A DNA stretch of 64,000 bases from Rhodococcus rhodnii (GTDB lineage Bacteria; Actinomycetota; Actinomycetes; Mycobacteriales; Pseudonocardiaceae), in NCBI GenBank assembly GCA_000720375.1, contig JOAA01000020.1, forward strand, positions 62,001-126,000. The letters are read 5' to 3'. The position numbers and the translations under genes were made by a program. Shown in pieces: positions 44,227 through 52,814 of the stretch (positions are counted from its first letter, which is position 1; every line of letters begins with the position of its first letter). The notes under the pieces are model-generated. The model did no database searches. It saw only the letters and a list, made by a program, of their open reading frames with translations, and was not told the origin of the DNA.

Positions 44227-45044
44227 CCACGACCGACGCGGTCACAGCGGCTCGCGCCGTCGCCGATGAATGCGCCCGCGCCTACCAGGCTGTCTTCGCA
44301 GAACGCTTGGTTGCCACCTATCTCCTTGGCAGCCTCGCGTACGGCGGTTACTCCCCTGCCGTCAGCGATATCGATCTGGCCGTCGTGCTGTCCGACAGGC
44401 GGGACAGCGATCCCGAAACCATCGAGACCACGAGCGAAATCCTGCGCGGGCAGAGCACCTTGCACCGCAAACTGTCCACATTCTGGGCTTCGCTGCCTGC
44501 GCTGCGCGATGGGCACGATGACGGACGGTTCCCCGCACTGGACCGCTTGGAACTTGCCGACCAGGGCTTACTCCTGCTCGGCGAGGACGTCGCCGAGCAC
44601 GTGGCCCGGCCGGCTACCGTCGAATTGTTGTTGGAGAGCGCGCGGTTCGCGGTGAACGTCCTCTCAACCGACGAGGTGATCACCGAGTTCCGTGCGCCCC
44701 GACGTCTGCTGGTGGATCCGGTGTGGTTCACCAAGGCCGTTTTGTTTCCGATACGTTTCCTCTATACCAGCACGAAAACCGCCGGACGCGCGGCCACCAA
44801 CGACGAGGCCGCCGACTGGTACCTGGCCCGGCCACAGCCCGTCGCCGCGTCCCTGGTCCGCTGGGCCGTGCGGGTAAGAGCGGGTCATCCGCTGGATCCC
44901 GGACAGCTCAGACCCGAGCTGGCGGCGGGCTTGGTCCCGCTGTACCGGAACTACATCGAAGAACAAACCCATCGGCTGCTTGACAACGGCGCGCCAACCG
45001 AACTCATCACCGCCTTCGGACAGTGGCTGCGACGGCTGAGTTGA
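44223..45044 (+). CDS. Nucleotidyltransferase (Pol-beta superfamily, AadA-like)
   Basis: 273 residues. The NTase signature is LLGSLAYGGYSPAVSDIDLAVVL: Gly36-Ser37 and the metal-binding Asp49/Asp51 of GS-x(n)-DxD. The helical C-terminal half (WFTKAVLFPIRFLYTSTKTAGRAATNDEAADWYLA) resembles aminoglycoside adenylyltransferases. It would move a nucleotide to a small molecule or protein. ATG 44223 overlaps the stop of the prenyltransferase-oxidase gene (ATGA), so the two are coupled. Resistance by modification of the product, or a tailoring step, are both possible. Confidence 0.85.
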   Translation: MTTTDAVTAARAVADECARAYQAVFAERLVATYLLGSLAYGGYSPAVSDIDLAVVLSDRRDSDPETIETTSEILRGQSTLHRKLSTFWASLPALRDGHDDGRFPALDRLELADQGLLLLGEDVAEHVARPATVELLLESARFAVNVLSTDEVITEFRAPRRLLVDPVWFTKAVLFPIRFLYTSTKTAGRAATNDEAADWYLARPQPVAASLVRWAVRVRAGHPLDPGQLRPELAAGLVPLYRNYIEEQTHRLLDNGAPTELITAFGQWLRRLS

Positions 45045-45161
45045 CGTCCACAATGGACTGTCTAAAGGGGTGGCCAGCCGGAACGTCTCCTCTGTCCACC
45101 CAGAACGGACGATCCAGAATTGATCAAGGATGATGGCGGTCGGCGGGTGCTTGTGGCGCAT
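45045..45161 (-). other. Possible small ORF with consensus ribosome site (start region only)
   Basis: On the minus strand GGAGG (45169-45173) lies 7 bases before ATG 45161. The peptide begins MRHKHPPTAIILDQFWIV and includes three Trp in its first 40 residues. The frame has no stop in the intergenic part and runs on antisense through the nucleotidyltransferase gene to 44664. Codon bias is gene-like for the first 11 codons, then weakens. It may be a chance site. The rest of the 199-base gap before the conservon shows no gene. Confidence 0.2.
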
Positions 45162-45243
45162 GGTAAAACCTCCGTGATCGGTTCCGCGGTGACACGGAGA
45201 GCCCGGGTCCCCATTTCGCCGAACACTCAGGAGTTCGAGACCC

Positions 45244-47631
45244 GTGCAGCGCACAGACGACACAGACGAGTCCGCCAAGCCGTATGACAAGTCGATCCGC
45301 AAGCGGCTGACCAGGACCGTTCTCATTCCCAGCGTGACACTTCTGGTGTTATGGATCGCGGTTTCGTCGTACTTCGTCATCAACGGCCTTTACGTCCGCT
45401 TGGTCGCGGCGTCGGTGCGTGAGGTGTCGATCCCGGCAGCCACCGCGCTGGCCGCGTTCCAGAAGGAACGTCAGATCGCCCTGCAGTACATCGACAATCC
45501 CGCGGTGGGGCAATCCGCGCTGCAGGAACAGCAAAGAGCCACCGACGAGAAACTCGTCGCGCTGCACACCGCCTTCGACGCGACCATCTCCGCCGCGCCC
45601 GACGACATCGCCACCAAGGTCAACGCGCTGAAGAGCCAGTTCGACCAGCTGCCGGTGCTGCGCTCGCAGATCGCCTTCCGGAGCATCAACCGCGCGCAAG
45701 TCAACAGTTACTTCAACGGCGTGATGGACACGGCGTCGAACCTGTTCGACACCCAGGCCCGGATCGTGCCGGACGCACAGGCCGCACAGGGCGGTATCAC
45801 CGCGACCTCGGTCTTCCGCGCCGGTGACGCGATGTCGCGCGAGACTTCGCTTGTCTCGACGGCGTATGCGGCCAAGGCGTTCGCCCCGGACGACTTCGTG
45901 CAGTTCACGCAGGTGCGCGGCTTCTACCGGACCGAGCTCGCCCAGATCGCGCCGTTCCTCGATCCGCACGTCCGCGCCGCGTACCAGGCCCTGACCACCA
46001 GCGATGCGTGGACGCGGCTGGCGAGCCTGGAAGACTCGCTCGTCAAGCGCGGCCCGTGGACCGCGCGTGACGTCGCCAGCCTGCCGGTGACCGAAGCCGA
46101 CTGGCAGAACACGACGAACCAAGTCGCCCAGGGCCTCAACGCCATCGCCATCGATCAGGCCGACAAGGTCTCGGCGGCCGCGCTCGAGTCGGGCGACGCG
46201 CAGCTGCGCAACGCGATCATCGGCAGTATCTTCGCGCTGCTCGCGTCGCTCGCCGCGATCATCGTCGCGGTCCGGGTGTCCCGCTCGCTCGTCGACCGCG
46301 CGTTGATGACCCGGCTTGCGCGGCTGCGCAACGACTCGCTGGACCTCGCCCGCAACCGGCTGCCGAACATCGTGGAGCGCCTCAAGGGCGGCGAGCACGT
46401 CAACGTGACCGAGGAGCTGCCACGCCTCGACCACGGGCGTGACGAGATCGGACAGGTGGCCGAGGCGCTGAACATCGCACAGCTGACCGCCGTGAACGCG
46501 GCGGTGAGCGAGGCGAAAGCCCGTAGCGGTGTGCACAACGTGTTCCTCGGTATCGCGCACCGCAACCAGGTTCTGGTGCACCGGCAGCTGCAGATCCTCG
46601 ACGAGATGGAGAAGCGCGAGGAGGACTCGTCCCAGCTGGCCTCGCTGTTCCAGCTCGACCACCTGGCCACCCGGGCCCGGCGGACCACCGAGAACCTGAT
46701 CATCCTCGGTGGCAAGCAGCCCGGCCGCCGGTGGCGCAACCCGGTGCCACTGCTGGAAGTCCTGCGTGCCGCGGTGTCCGAGACCGAGCAGTACTCCCGG
46801 GTGCGGGTCGAAGGCATCCCGGAGGTGTCGATCACCGGTTCGGCCGTCGCCGACACCATCCACCTGGTCGCCGAGCTGGTCGACAACGGCACGTCGTTCT
46901 CCCCGCCCGGCTCGCAGGTCGAGGTCAGTGCGACGCAGGTGGCGCGGGGCGTCGTCGTCGAGATCTCCGACCAGGGGCTCGGGATGAAGGACGCGGTCCG
47001 TGAATGGGCCAACAAGATGATGAGCGAGGCACCGGAGTTCGACGCCATGGCGTTGCGCGCGGACACCAGCCTCGGTCTGTTCGTGGTGGCCCGTATCGCG
47101 TCACGGCTCGACATCACGGTCACGTTCGACCCGTCCCGCTACGGCGGCACGCGCGCGACCGTGCTGATTCCCACGCAAATCCTTGTCACCGACGGACAAG
47201 CCGAGGACACCATGGTGGTGAGCGAACCGGCGCCCGCGGCGCCGACCCCAGCAGCTGCTCCAGTCCCCCCGGCGCAGCCGGCGTGGCCGGAACCCCGCGA
47301 CGCGACCCATTCCAACGGGTTCCTGGCTCGCCGGACAGACGCCCCACGGCCGCGGCCCGTTCCGCAGCCGCCCGCGGTGAGCGAACCGGAACCCGTTGCC
47401 CCGCAAGCCGATGCCGAGGACAAGCCGGCTCAGGACACCGGTCGTGCGCCGTTGCCACAGCGACGGCCGCAGCAGAACCTCGTGTCCCAGCTTCGGGACG
47501 ACCCGGACGACACCACCGAGAAGGTCGTGCGGGCTGACGAGGAGGCCCCGGAATACGGCCAGTCGAGGACGTTGTCGGCGTTCCACAAGGGCACCCAGCG
47601 CGGTCGCGAATCCGATGTCACAGCAGACTGA
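45244..47631 (+). CDS. cvnA: Conservon sensor histidine kinase-like protein (CvnA) with nitrate-sensing domain
   Basis: 795 residues. TM helix 1 (VLIPSVTLLVLWIAVSSYFVI), extracellular NIT domain (about 60-310; ATALAAFQKERQIALQYIDN), TM helix 2 (IIGSIFALLASLAAIIVAVRV), HAMP-like region, dimerisation segment HRNQVLVHRQLQILDEME and an HATPase (VAELVDNGTSFSPPGS, EISDQGLGMKD). There is no H-box phospho-acceptor of usual kinases, as in CvnA. A Pro/Ala-rich tail follows. It is the first gene of a cvnABCD operon, which works as a GPCR-like membrane GTPase module in actinomycetes. Confidence 0.92.
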   Translation: MQRTDDTDESAKPYDKSIRKRLTRTVLIPSVTLLVLWIAVSSYFVINGLYVRLVAASVREVSIPAATALAAFQKERQIALQYIDNPAVGQSALQEQQRATDEKLVALHTAFDATISAAPDDIATKVNALKSQFDQLPVLRSQIAFRSINRAQVNSYFNGVMDTASNLFDTQARIVPDAQAAQGGITATSVFRAGDAMSRETSLVSTAYAAKAFAPDDFVQFTQVRGFYRTELAQIAPFLDPHVRAAYQALTTSDAWTRLASLEDSLVKRGPWTARDVASLPVTEADWQNTTNQVAQGLNAIAIDQADKVSAAALESGDAQLRNAIIGSIFALLASLAAIIVAVRVSRSLVDRALMTRLARLRNDSLDLARNRLPNIVERLKGGEHVNVTEELPRLDHGRDEIGQVAEALNIAQLTAVNAAVSEAKARSGVHNVFLGIAHRNQVLVHRQLQILDEMEKREEDSSQLASLFQLDHLATRARRTTENLIILGGKQPGRRWRNPVPLLEVLRAAVSETEQYSRVRVEGIPEVSITGSAVADTIHLVAELVDNGTSFSPPGSQVEVSATQVARGVVVEISDQGLGMKDAVREWANKMMSEAPEFDAMALRADTSLGLFVVARIASRLDITVTFDPSRYGGTRATVLIPTQILVTDGQAEDTMVVSEPAPAAPTPAAAPVPPAQPAWPEPRDATHSNGFLARRTDAPRPRPVPQPPAVSEPEPVAPQADAEDKPAQDTGRAPLPQRRPQQNLVSQLRDDPDDTTEKVVRADEEAPEYGQSRTLSAFHKGTQRGRESDVTAD

Positions 47632-47662
47632 TCCACCGCACTCCAGCAGGGAAAACTCTTCC

Positions 47663-48073
47663 ATGAACCAGAAAACCGACCTGAACTGGCTGCTTGACGA
47701 CATCGTCAGTCGTGTCGTCGGCACCCAGCACGCCATCGTCCTGTCAGCGGACGGGCTGCTGCTGGGCAAATCGGCCGGGATGAACAAGGACGACTCCGAC
47801 CAGCTGTCCGCGATCGCGTCCAGCCTGCAAAGTCTGGCCAAGGGCGTGAGCAGGCACTTCAACCGCGGTGGGGTGCTGCAGAACCTGATCGAGATGGAAC
47901 GCGGCTACCTGTTCGTGTCCGCCGCGGGGCGCGGTGCGTGCCTCGCGGTGCTCGCCGAGGAGACCGTCGACGTCGAGATGATCGCCTACGAGATGAACCG
48001 CCTGGTCAAGCGCGTCGGGGACTACCTGGCCTCAGCGCCACGGGAAACCGCGAAAACCGCGGAAAGGGCGTAA
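47663..48073 (+). CDS. cvnB: Roadblock/LC7 protein (CvnB)
   Basis: 136 residues with the Roadblock fold: LNWLLDDIVSRVVGTQHAIVLSADGLLLGKS, ASSLQSLAKGVSRHF, GYLFVSAAGRGACLAVLAEE. It is the regulator, likely a GTPase-activating partner, of the CvnD GTPase. ATG 47663 follows cvnA by 31 bases, and cvnC follows immediately. Confidence 0.94.
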   Translation: MNQKTDLNWLLDDIVSRVVGTQHAIVLSADGLLLGKSAGMNKDDSDQLSAIASSLQSLAKGVSRHFNRGGVLQNLIEMERGYLFVSAAGRGACLAVLAEETVDVEMIAYEMNRLVKRVGDYLASAPRETAKTAERA

Positions 48074-48076
48074 GGA

Positions 48077-48445
48077 GTGGACGACGGTTGGTATGACGAA
48101 GCCGCGGGCCCGCTGGTCCGGCCGTACGCGATCACCGCTGGCCGGACACCCGGGCTGGCGGGCGCGCAACTGGACGTGGCAACCCAGGTGATGACGTTGC
48201 GGTCGGCCGAGACGACCGACACCGGACTCACCCCAGAACATTTGCAGATCAAGCGGTTGTGCCAGCGGCCACTGTCGGTGGCCGAACTGGCGGCACACAT
48301 GAACCTCCCGCTCGGAGTGATCAGAGTGCTGTGCGGCGACCTCATCGAACGCGGCGTTGTCATCGTCCGGTCCCCGGCACAGCGGGTCGAAGCACCCGAT
48401 CGCGAACTACTACAGGCGGTACTTGATGGTCTCTCCAACCTCTGA
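48077..48445 (+). CDS. cvnC: DUF742 protein (CvnC)
   Basis: 122 residues. The DUF742 signature is AGPLVRPYAITAGRT near the start, then a winged-helix-like segment CQRPLSVAELAAHMNLPLGVIRVLCGDLIERGVV. It links conservon parts. GTG 48077 is used; AAGGAG is immediately upstream, closer than usual. The cvnD start lies inside its last 20 bases. Confidence 0.93.
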   Translation: MDDGWYDEAAGPLVRPYAITAGRTPGLAGAQLDVATQVMTLRSAETTDTGLTPEHLQIKRLCQRPLSVAELAAHMNLPLGVIRVLCGDLIERGVVIVRSPAQRVEAPDRELLQAVLDGLSNL

Positions 48446-49010
48446 CGACGGCGAGGACACGATCCCGACGCCGGTCAAGATCATCGTGGCAGGCGGATTC
48501 GGCGTCGGCAAAACCACGTTGGTCGGTTCGGTCTCAGAAATCCCTCCGTTGACAACGGAAGAACTGCTGACCGAGGCCAGCGACGGCATCGATGACCTGG
48601 CCGGCGTGGAACGCAAGACCACCACCACGGTGGCACTGGACTTCGGCCGGATCACCATCTCGCCGAAGCACGTGCTGTACCTGTTCGGAACACCGGGGCA
48701 AGACCGGTTCTGGTTCATGTGGGATGAGCTGGCCCGTGGGGCTATCGGATGCGTCGTGCTCGTCGACACGCGGCGGCTGGACAACAGCTTCGCGGCGATC
48801 GATTACTTTGAACGCAGGCGGATTCCGTTCATTGTCGCGGTGAACGTGTTCGATGGTGCTCAGCAGTATGAAGAGGACGAGATTCGCGGGGCGCTCGCGG
48901 TTCCGACGCATGTTCCGATCGTCATGTGTGACGCTCGGAAGCGGGATTCGGCCAAGTTGACGCTGATCAAGTTGGTCAAGCACGCTATGAGTGAGTTGCC
49001 TGTGGGGTGA
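48426..49010 (+). CDS. cvnD: Ras/Rab-like small GTPase (CvnD)
   Basis: 194 residues. P-loop VAGGFGVGKTTLVGSVSE, switch region TTTTVALDFGRI, DxxG-like LFGTPGQDRFWFMW, and VNVFDG in place of NKxD. It is the effector GTPase of the conservon, released from the membrane when the CvnA-B-C complex signals. ATG 48426 overlaps cvnC by 20 bases, as in other conservons, which suggests coupled translation. Confidence 0.94.
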   Translation: MVSPTSDDGEDTIPTPVKIIVAGGFGVGKTTLVGSVSEIPPLTTEELLTEASDGIDDLAGVERKTTTTVALDFGRITISPKHVLYLFGTPGQDRFWFMWDELARGAIGCVVLVDTRRLDNSFAAIDYFERRRIPFIVAVNVFDGAQQYEEDEIRGALAVPTHVPIVMCDARKRDSAKLTLIKLVKHAMSELPVG

Positions 49011-49077
49011 GGGTCGGGCGCTGTGCCTGCTTCGGCGCGCTGCTACCTGGGGTCGGCGCGCCTCTTCTCTTGCTTGG

Positions 49078-49111
49078 GGCGCGCCTCCACTTCGGTGGGG
49101 GCGCGCCTTTT
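49078..49111 (+). terminator. Intrinsic terminator after the conservon
   Basis: GGCGCGCC (49078-49085), CCAC-TTCG-GTGG (87-98), GGCGCGCC (49100-49107), then TTTT. The 8-bp ends are self-complementary, giving a 12-pair stem with a stable TTCG loop. An upstream GGCGCGCC-like block near 49055 can pair with either copy. Confidence 0.85.
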
Positions 49112-49155
49112 GTCACCAGTAGTCTCTTGTCCACAACGGACACCTTGTCGCGAGG

Positions 49156-49575
49156 TCACTCAGTGAACCATTCGCGGACGTCGTCCCGGCTGAGAATCGT
49201 GAGCACCCCGATCGCCAGCGCGATTCCTGCGATCGCCGTGATCTGGCCGCTGAACAGGTTGATCACGCCGCTGATCAGGCCGACCACCTCGATGCAGATG
49301 ACCGTCACCCGGATCCATGCCCGCCGCGTGCCCGCCATCAGCACGCATGCCAGCAGTGTCAACGCGATCGCGATCGACAGGAAGCCGAGGAAGTAGAGCA
49401 GGCCCGCACCCGATGTCCGGGCGCCGTGGCTGGATCGTTCGCTGATCGCGTCGACGATCAGGAACCCGATGAATCCGTTGGCGAGCACCTGGAAGACCAG
49501 CACACCCAGGACCAGCTTGAGTCTGCCGGGCATCCGCTGCTGCTGGTGGTGCTGCGAAATCTCGTTGTTTGTCAT
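49156..49575 (-). CDS. Small four-helix membrane protein, function unknown
   Basis: 139 residues with four hydrophobic segments: KLVLGVLVFQVLANGFIGFLIV, GLLYFLGFLSIAIALTLLACVLM, WIRVTVICIEVVGLISGVINLF and TAIAGIALAIGVLTIL. A hydrophilic His/Gln-rich start (ISQHHQQQRM) precedes the first. I do not recognise a family beyond general actinobacterial small membrane proteins. It is a single gene converging with the conservon. Confidence 0.75.
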   Translation of the reverse strand: MTNNEISQHHQQQRMPGRLKLVLGVLVFQVLANGFIGFLIVDAISERSSHGARTSGAGLLYFLGFLSIAIALTLLACVLMAGTRRAWIRVTVICIEVVGLISGVINLFSGQITAIAGIALAIGVLTILSRDDVREWFTE

Positions 49576-49636
49576 GGCCAGAACAGTGAACGTCGTTCTG
49601 GCCACGAACAACCGGAAATTTCCTCTTGTATCGCGC

Positions 49637-50572
49637 CTAACTAGTGGTGACGACTACCTCGTACGTGTCCGCCGTCGGCGGGAAGCCGGTGTCGAACTTC
49701 GCGTTCACCACCGCCAGCTTGTTCCCCAATTTCGCTGCTGTGGCAGGGGTTTGGAACTTCGTGCTGGTGATTACCCTGTCCAGGACGCCTGCGCTGCCGT
49801 CGGCCGTCAGGCGGATTCGGCTCACCTGTCCGGTGACGGGATTTCCGCCGACGCGGTTGACGCCCTGCACTACCCACACCGTACGCCCGTCGCGGGCAAC
49901 GCCGTCCGCTCCCGGAACACTCACGCCCGTAACGGTTTGGCTTGCTCCGGTACGCGCGTCGACCTTGATCAGCTCGCCGCGGGAGGAATGTCCCACGATC
50001 AGCGCACGGCCGTCTGGCGTTGTGTTGATGCCGTTGAGGTTGAACGCTCCGCTCGTGTCCGCTGCCGGTCCGCTGAGTGCCAGTGTCTTCGCCGGGCCCA
50101 GCTTGCCGAAGCGGCTCACCGGCACGAAGTACAGCCGCGGGTTCATCGAGTCGGTGAACCAGGCGCCCTCCCTGGTCAGCGTCACGTCGTTGATGAAGCC
50201 CTGGTTCGCGGGTACGAGTTGGTAGTCGGCGACCGTGGTCCCGCCTTTGATGTCGTAGACGTATGCCTGGCCGGAGGTGCCGCCCGCGACGAACAGCAAG
50301 TCGTGCCGCAGGTCGGCGATCATTCCGATGGCGAACCGGCCGGCGGGCGCGTCGATGAACAACTCCGCCTTGCCGCGTCGGGCGTCGCCGCGGAAGATGT
50401 CGCCGCGGAACAGGTCACCGGCGAAGAACTCGGCTCCGTGCCCTGCCGCGATGCCCTCGGCCGAACTGGCTCCCGGCAGCACGATCACTTTCTCCGGCTG
50501 GGTCGCGGCCGCGGGTGCCGCCAACCCGATCACCAGCATCGACGAGAGCAGCAGGGCTCTTCGAAGTCGCAT
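49637..50572 (-). CDS. Secreted beta-propeller protein (SMP-30/NHL-like)
   Basis: 311 residues. Signal peptide RRALLLSSMLVIGLAAPAAA. The mature part consists of propeller-like repeats (AEGIAAGHGAEFFAGDLFRGDIFRGD, ADLRHDLLFVAGG, GFINDVTLTREGAWFTDSM, FNLNGINTTPDGRALIVGHSSRGELIKVD, GADGVARDGRTVWVVQG). Such proteins resemble lactonases of the SMP-30 group, but I cannot point to a complete metal site, so the enzymatic role is open. It is divergent from the sigma-factor operon with 314 bases between. Confidence 0.8.
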   Translation of the reverse strand: MRLRRALLLSSMLVIGLAAPAAATQPEKVIVLPGASSAEGIAAGHGAEFFAGDLFRGDIFRGDARRGKAELFIDAPAGRFAIGMIADLRHDLLFVAGGTSGQAYVYDIKGGTTVADYQLVPANQGFINDVTLTREGAWFTDSMNPRLYFVPVSRFGKLGPAKTLALSGPAADTSGAFNLNGINTTPDGRALIVGHSSRGELIKVDARTGASQTVTGVSVPGADGVARDGRTVWVVQGVNRVGGNPVTGQVSRIRLTADGSAGVLDRVITSTKFQTPATAAKLGNKLAVVNAKFDTGFPPTADTYEVVVTTS

Positions 50573-50886
50573 TGATCAACTCCTTGTCCTCGGGTGTGCC
50601 ACAGGACATCCTGCCGGGCCGGTCCAGCCCCTCCCGATCACCGGGAAATTCCGCGAAAATGCCGGAAGAATCATGCACGCCTGGTTGAGCGATGGCACTG
50701 TTCTGCGTTTTTCGATATTCGGCGAACCGTACGCAAAGGTAATGATCGCGTGCGGCAATTGTCGTACAAATAATTCACATACACCGATCGGGTGACCGAT
50801 ATACATTTGGCGCGACATGACCCGTCAGATGTACGAGCACCAAGGACGCCTCGACCACCACCAACGCACACAAAGGCGAATGAAGC
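50573..50886. promoter_or_regulatory. Divergent region upstream of the ECF sigma operon, with A+T-rich patch
   Basis: 314 bases without a gene. The part from about 50740 to 50815 is much richer in A and T than its surroundings (tgtcgtacaaataattcaca and following) and holds a near-palindromic CCGATCGGGTGACCGAT. This probably contains the promoter of the sigma operon. A+T-rich DNA is also what Lsr2-type proteins bind, and this operon encodes an Lsr2-like protein. Confidence 0.5.
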
Positions 50887-51465
50887 GTGCCGCATGTACC
50901 CCGGAGCCGGAACGACGATCCGATGCGAGATACCCAGCCGGACTTCTTCACGGACAGCTACCAGGACATCCGTGTACAGGTTCGCGTGTATCTGCGTCAC
51001 CAGTTCAGAAGTCTGGTCGACATCGAGGAGATCGCCGACGCGGCGATGGAGCGGCTGTACGTCCGCTGGCACACGGTCGACGACCCGCTGCCATGGGCGA
51101 TCGCGGTCGCCCGGAACCTCGCTATCGACGAGCTGCGCAGGGCTCCCGTCGCACGATTGGAGGAAGAGATCGTGAACAGCAACGGCACACTGGTCTCTGG
51201 TTTGGGCCTCGCCGATCAACAGTTACGGGTGACCGCGATCTTGCAGTCGCTGCACGCGCTGCCCCGCTCGCAGTACACCGTGATCATTCTCGCCGCGCTC
51301 GGTTTCTCGAACCAGGAGATCGCCGGCATCACCCGGCTGGCTGAGAATTCCATCGCCCATTACCTCTACGAGGGCCGCAAGAACCTGGAGAAGATCCTCC
51401 AGTACCGGCGGCGTCGCTCCCCGCGGCATCCCAATCGATCCGTCCGGCCACCAGGCAAGGGTTAG
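50887..51465 (+). CDS. ECF-type RNA polymerase sigma factor
   Basis: 192 residues from GTG 50887, or 180 from ATG 50923. Sigma-2 region: SYQDIRVQVRVYLRHQFRSLVDIEEIADAAMERLYVRWHTV, DPLPWAIAVARNLAIDELRRAP. Sigma-4: LHALPRSQYTVIILAALGFSNQEIAGITRLAENSIAHYLYEGRKNL. No anti-sigma gene of a known class follows. Instead the next gene is a membrane-anchored binding protein with a cytosolic segment, 42 bases downstream, then two more genes closely spaced. That arrangement suggests signal input through the membrane protein. Confidence 0.9.
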   Translation: MPHVPRSRNDDPMRDTQPDFFTDSYQDIRVQVRVYLRHQFRSLVDIEEIADAAMERLYVRWHTVDDPLPWAIAVARNLAIDELRRAPVARLEEEIVNSNGTLVSGLGLADQQLRVTAILQSLHALPRSQYTVIILAALGFSNQEIAGITRLAENSIAHYLYEGRKNLEKILQYRRRRSPRHPNRSVRPPGKG

Positions 51466-51507
51466 CACGCCTCGAAAGGATGCTCGTACAACGAAAGGGT
51501 CTTTAGG

Positions 51508-52803
51508 ATGTTTCGTCGGACGCGGTCGCGATCGGACCGCCATGAGCGGCTCGTCGGTCCCCGCGATGTCGACCAATGGTTCGCAGAGCTGCGGCAGGCG
51601 GCCAACGTGGAACTGCCGCCGGGAATGGACCCTGACCACCGGGCACGACTGCTGATCGAACTCGTCGACGCCATGCACCGGATGGATCCACCCGATCCGC
51701 CTGAACCCCGGCCACACGGCCACAAACCAAGGCAGTACACGGTTCTCACCGAAGCGAAGCCCGGCCGCCGCTCACCACGGCACGCGATGCCGACCCGGCG
51801 GCAACTGCGCAGGGCCGAGCCGAAATCACTGATGAACCGGTTGCACCGGATCCCGAAAACGGTGCAGGCGGGCATCATCGTGGTCGTCGTGGTGCTGATC
51901 GGCGTGGTCGGCGTCTTCATGACCCGGCCGGGGACCGACGGGAGCGCCACCGGGCTGACCAAGATCAGGGTGGCCGTGCTGCCCGTTGTCGACGTCGCGC
52001 CGTTCTACCGCGCGTTGGACGCCGGATACTTCGCCGAGGAAGGGCTTTCGGTCGACATGGTGGTCGCCGACAGCGGCCCCGCGGCGATCGAGAACCTGAC
52101 CGCGGGCCGGCTGGACATCGCGTTCACCAGCTACCCCGGTGTGCTCAAGGCGCAGAGCGAGCGGCACGCCGACCTTAAGATCATCGCGCCCGCGTACACA
52201 GCGGACACCAGTCACCTGATGCTGGTGTCCAAACCGGGCGGTCCGATCGGCAAGGCGGAAGACGTCGCGGGCAAACGGATCGCGGTGACGAGCGTCGGAT
52301 CGATCTCCGATCTCGGCGCCATGTCCGAACTGCGGGCCCGCAACGTGGACGTCTCCAAGATCAAGTGGGTGCAGCTGCCGATGCCGGAGATCGGCCCGGC
52401 CATCCAGCGTGGCGACGTGGACGGCGGCGTGATCGTCGAGCCGTACATCCAGTTGAACAACAGGGCTTTCAACGCGTTGCCGATTCTCGATGTCGCGCTC
52501 GGCGCGACCGCGCGGATCCCGTTGTCGGGATATGTCGCGCGCAGCCAGACCGACGAGACACCGAACGCCGTCGACAGGTTCGTCCGCGCGTTGCGGCACG
52601 GCATCGACGATGTGTCGGACCGGGAGGTGCTCGAGCCCCTGCTGGTGAAGTACCTCGGCATCGACGCCGAGACCGCCAAACACGTCCGGATCGCGCAGTT
52701 CCCGAAGGTTCTGGATGCCGGCCAGATCCAGCGGGTGGCCGACCTGATGCTGCAGTTCGCCGTGATCAACCGACGGCTCGACGTCAAGCCGATGCTGCGA
52801 TAG
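51508..52803 (+). CDS. Membrane-anchored SsuA/NMT1-like binding protein with cytosolic extension
   Basis: 431 residues. Residues 1-115 are hydrophilic and basic, with an RDVDQWFAELRQAANVELPPGMDPDHRARLLIELVDAMHRM helical segment. One TM helix lies at about 119-138 (QAGIIVVVVVLIGVVGVFM). The outside part (151-431) is an NMT1/SsuA-type solute-binding domain: RVAVLPVVDVAPFYRALDAGYFAEEGLSVDM, RLDIAFTSYPG, IAVTSVGSISDLGAM, GDVDGGVIVEPYI. It has no signal peptide or lipobox, unlike normal binding proteins, and no ABC permease or ATPase is near. It follows the ECF sigma gene, so a receptor/anti-sigma role is possible. Confidence 0.82.
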   Translation: MFRRTRSRSDRHERLVGPRDVDQWFAELRQAANVELPPGMDPDHRARLLIELVDAMHRMDPPDPPEPRPHGHKPRQYTVLTEAKPGRRSPRHAMPTRRQLRRAEPKSLMNRLHRIPKTVQAGIIVVVVVLIGVVGVFMTRPGTDGSATGLTKIRVAVLPVVDVAPFYRALDAGYFAEEGLSVDMVVADSGPAAIENLTAGRLDIAFTSYPGVLKAQSERHADLKIIAPAYTADTSHLMLVSKPGGPIGKAEDVAGKRIAVTSVGSISDLGAMSELRARNVDVSKIKWVQLPMPEIGPAIQRGDVDGGVIVEPYIQLNNRAFNALPILDVALGATARIPLSGYVARSQTDETPNAVDRFVRALRHGIDDVSDREVLEPLLVKYLGIDAETAKHVRIAQFPKVLDAGQIQRVADLMLQFAVINRRLDVKPMLR

Positions 52804-52814
52804 GGGAGTCCACA

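Noticed and set aside
49021..49077. Tandem GGCGCGCC blocks as a repeat array
   Set aside because: They are explained as terminator stem copies after the conservon; too few and irregular for an array, and no CRISPR-like spacing.
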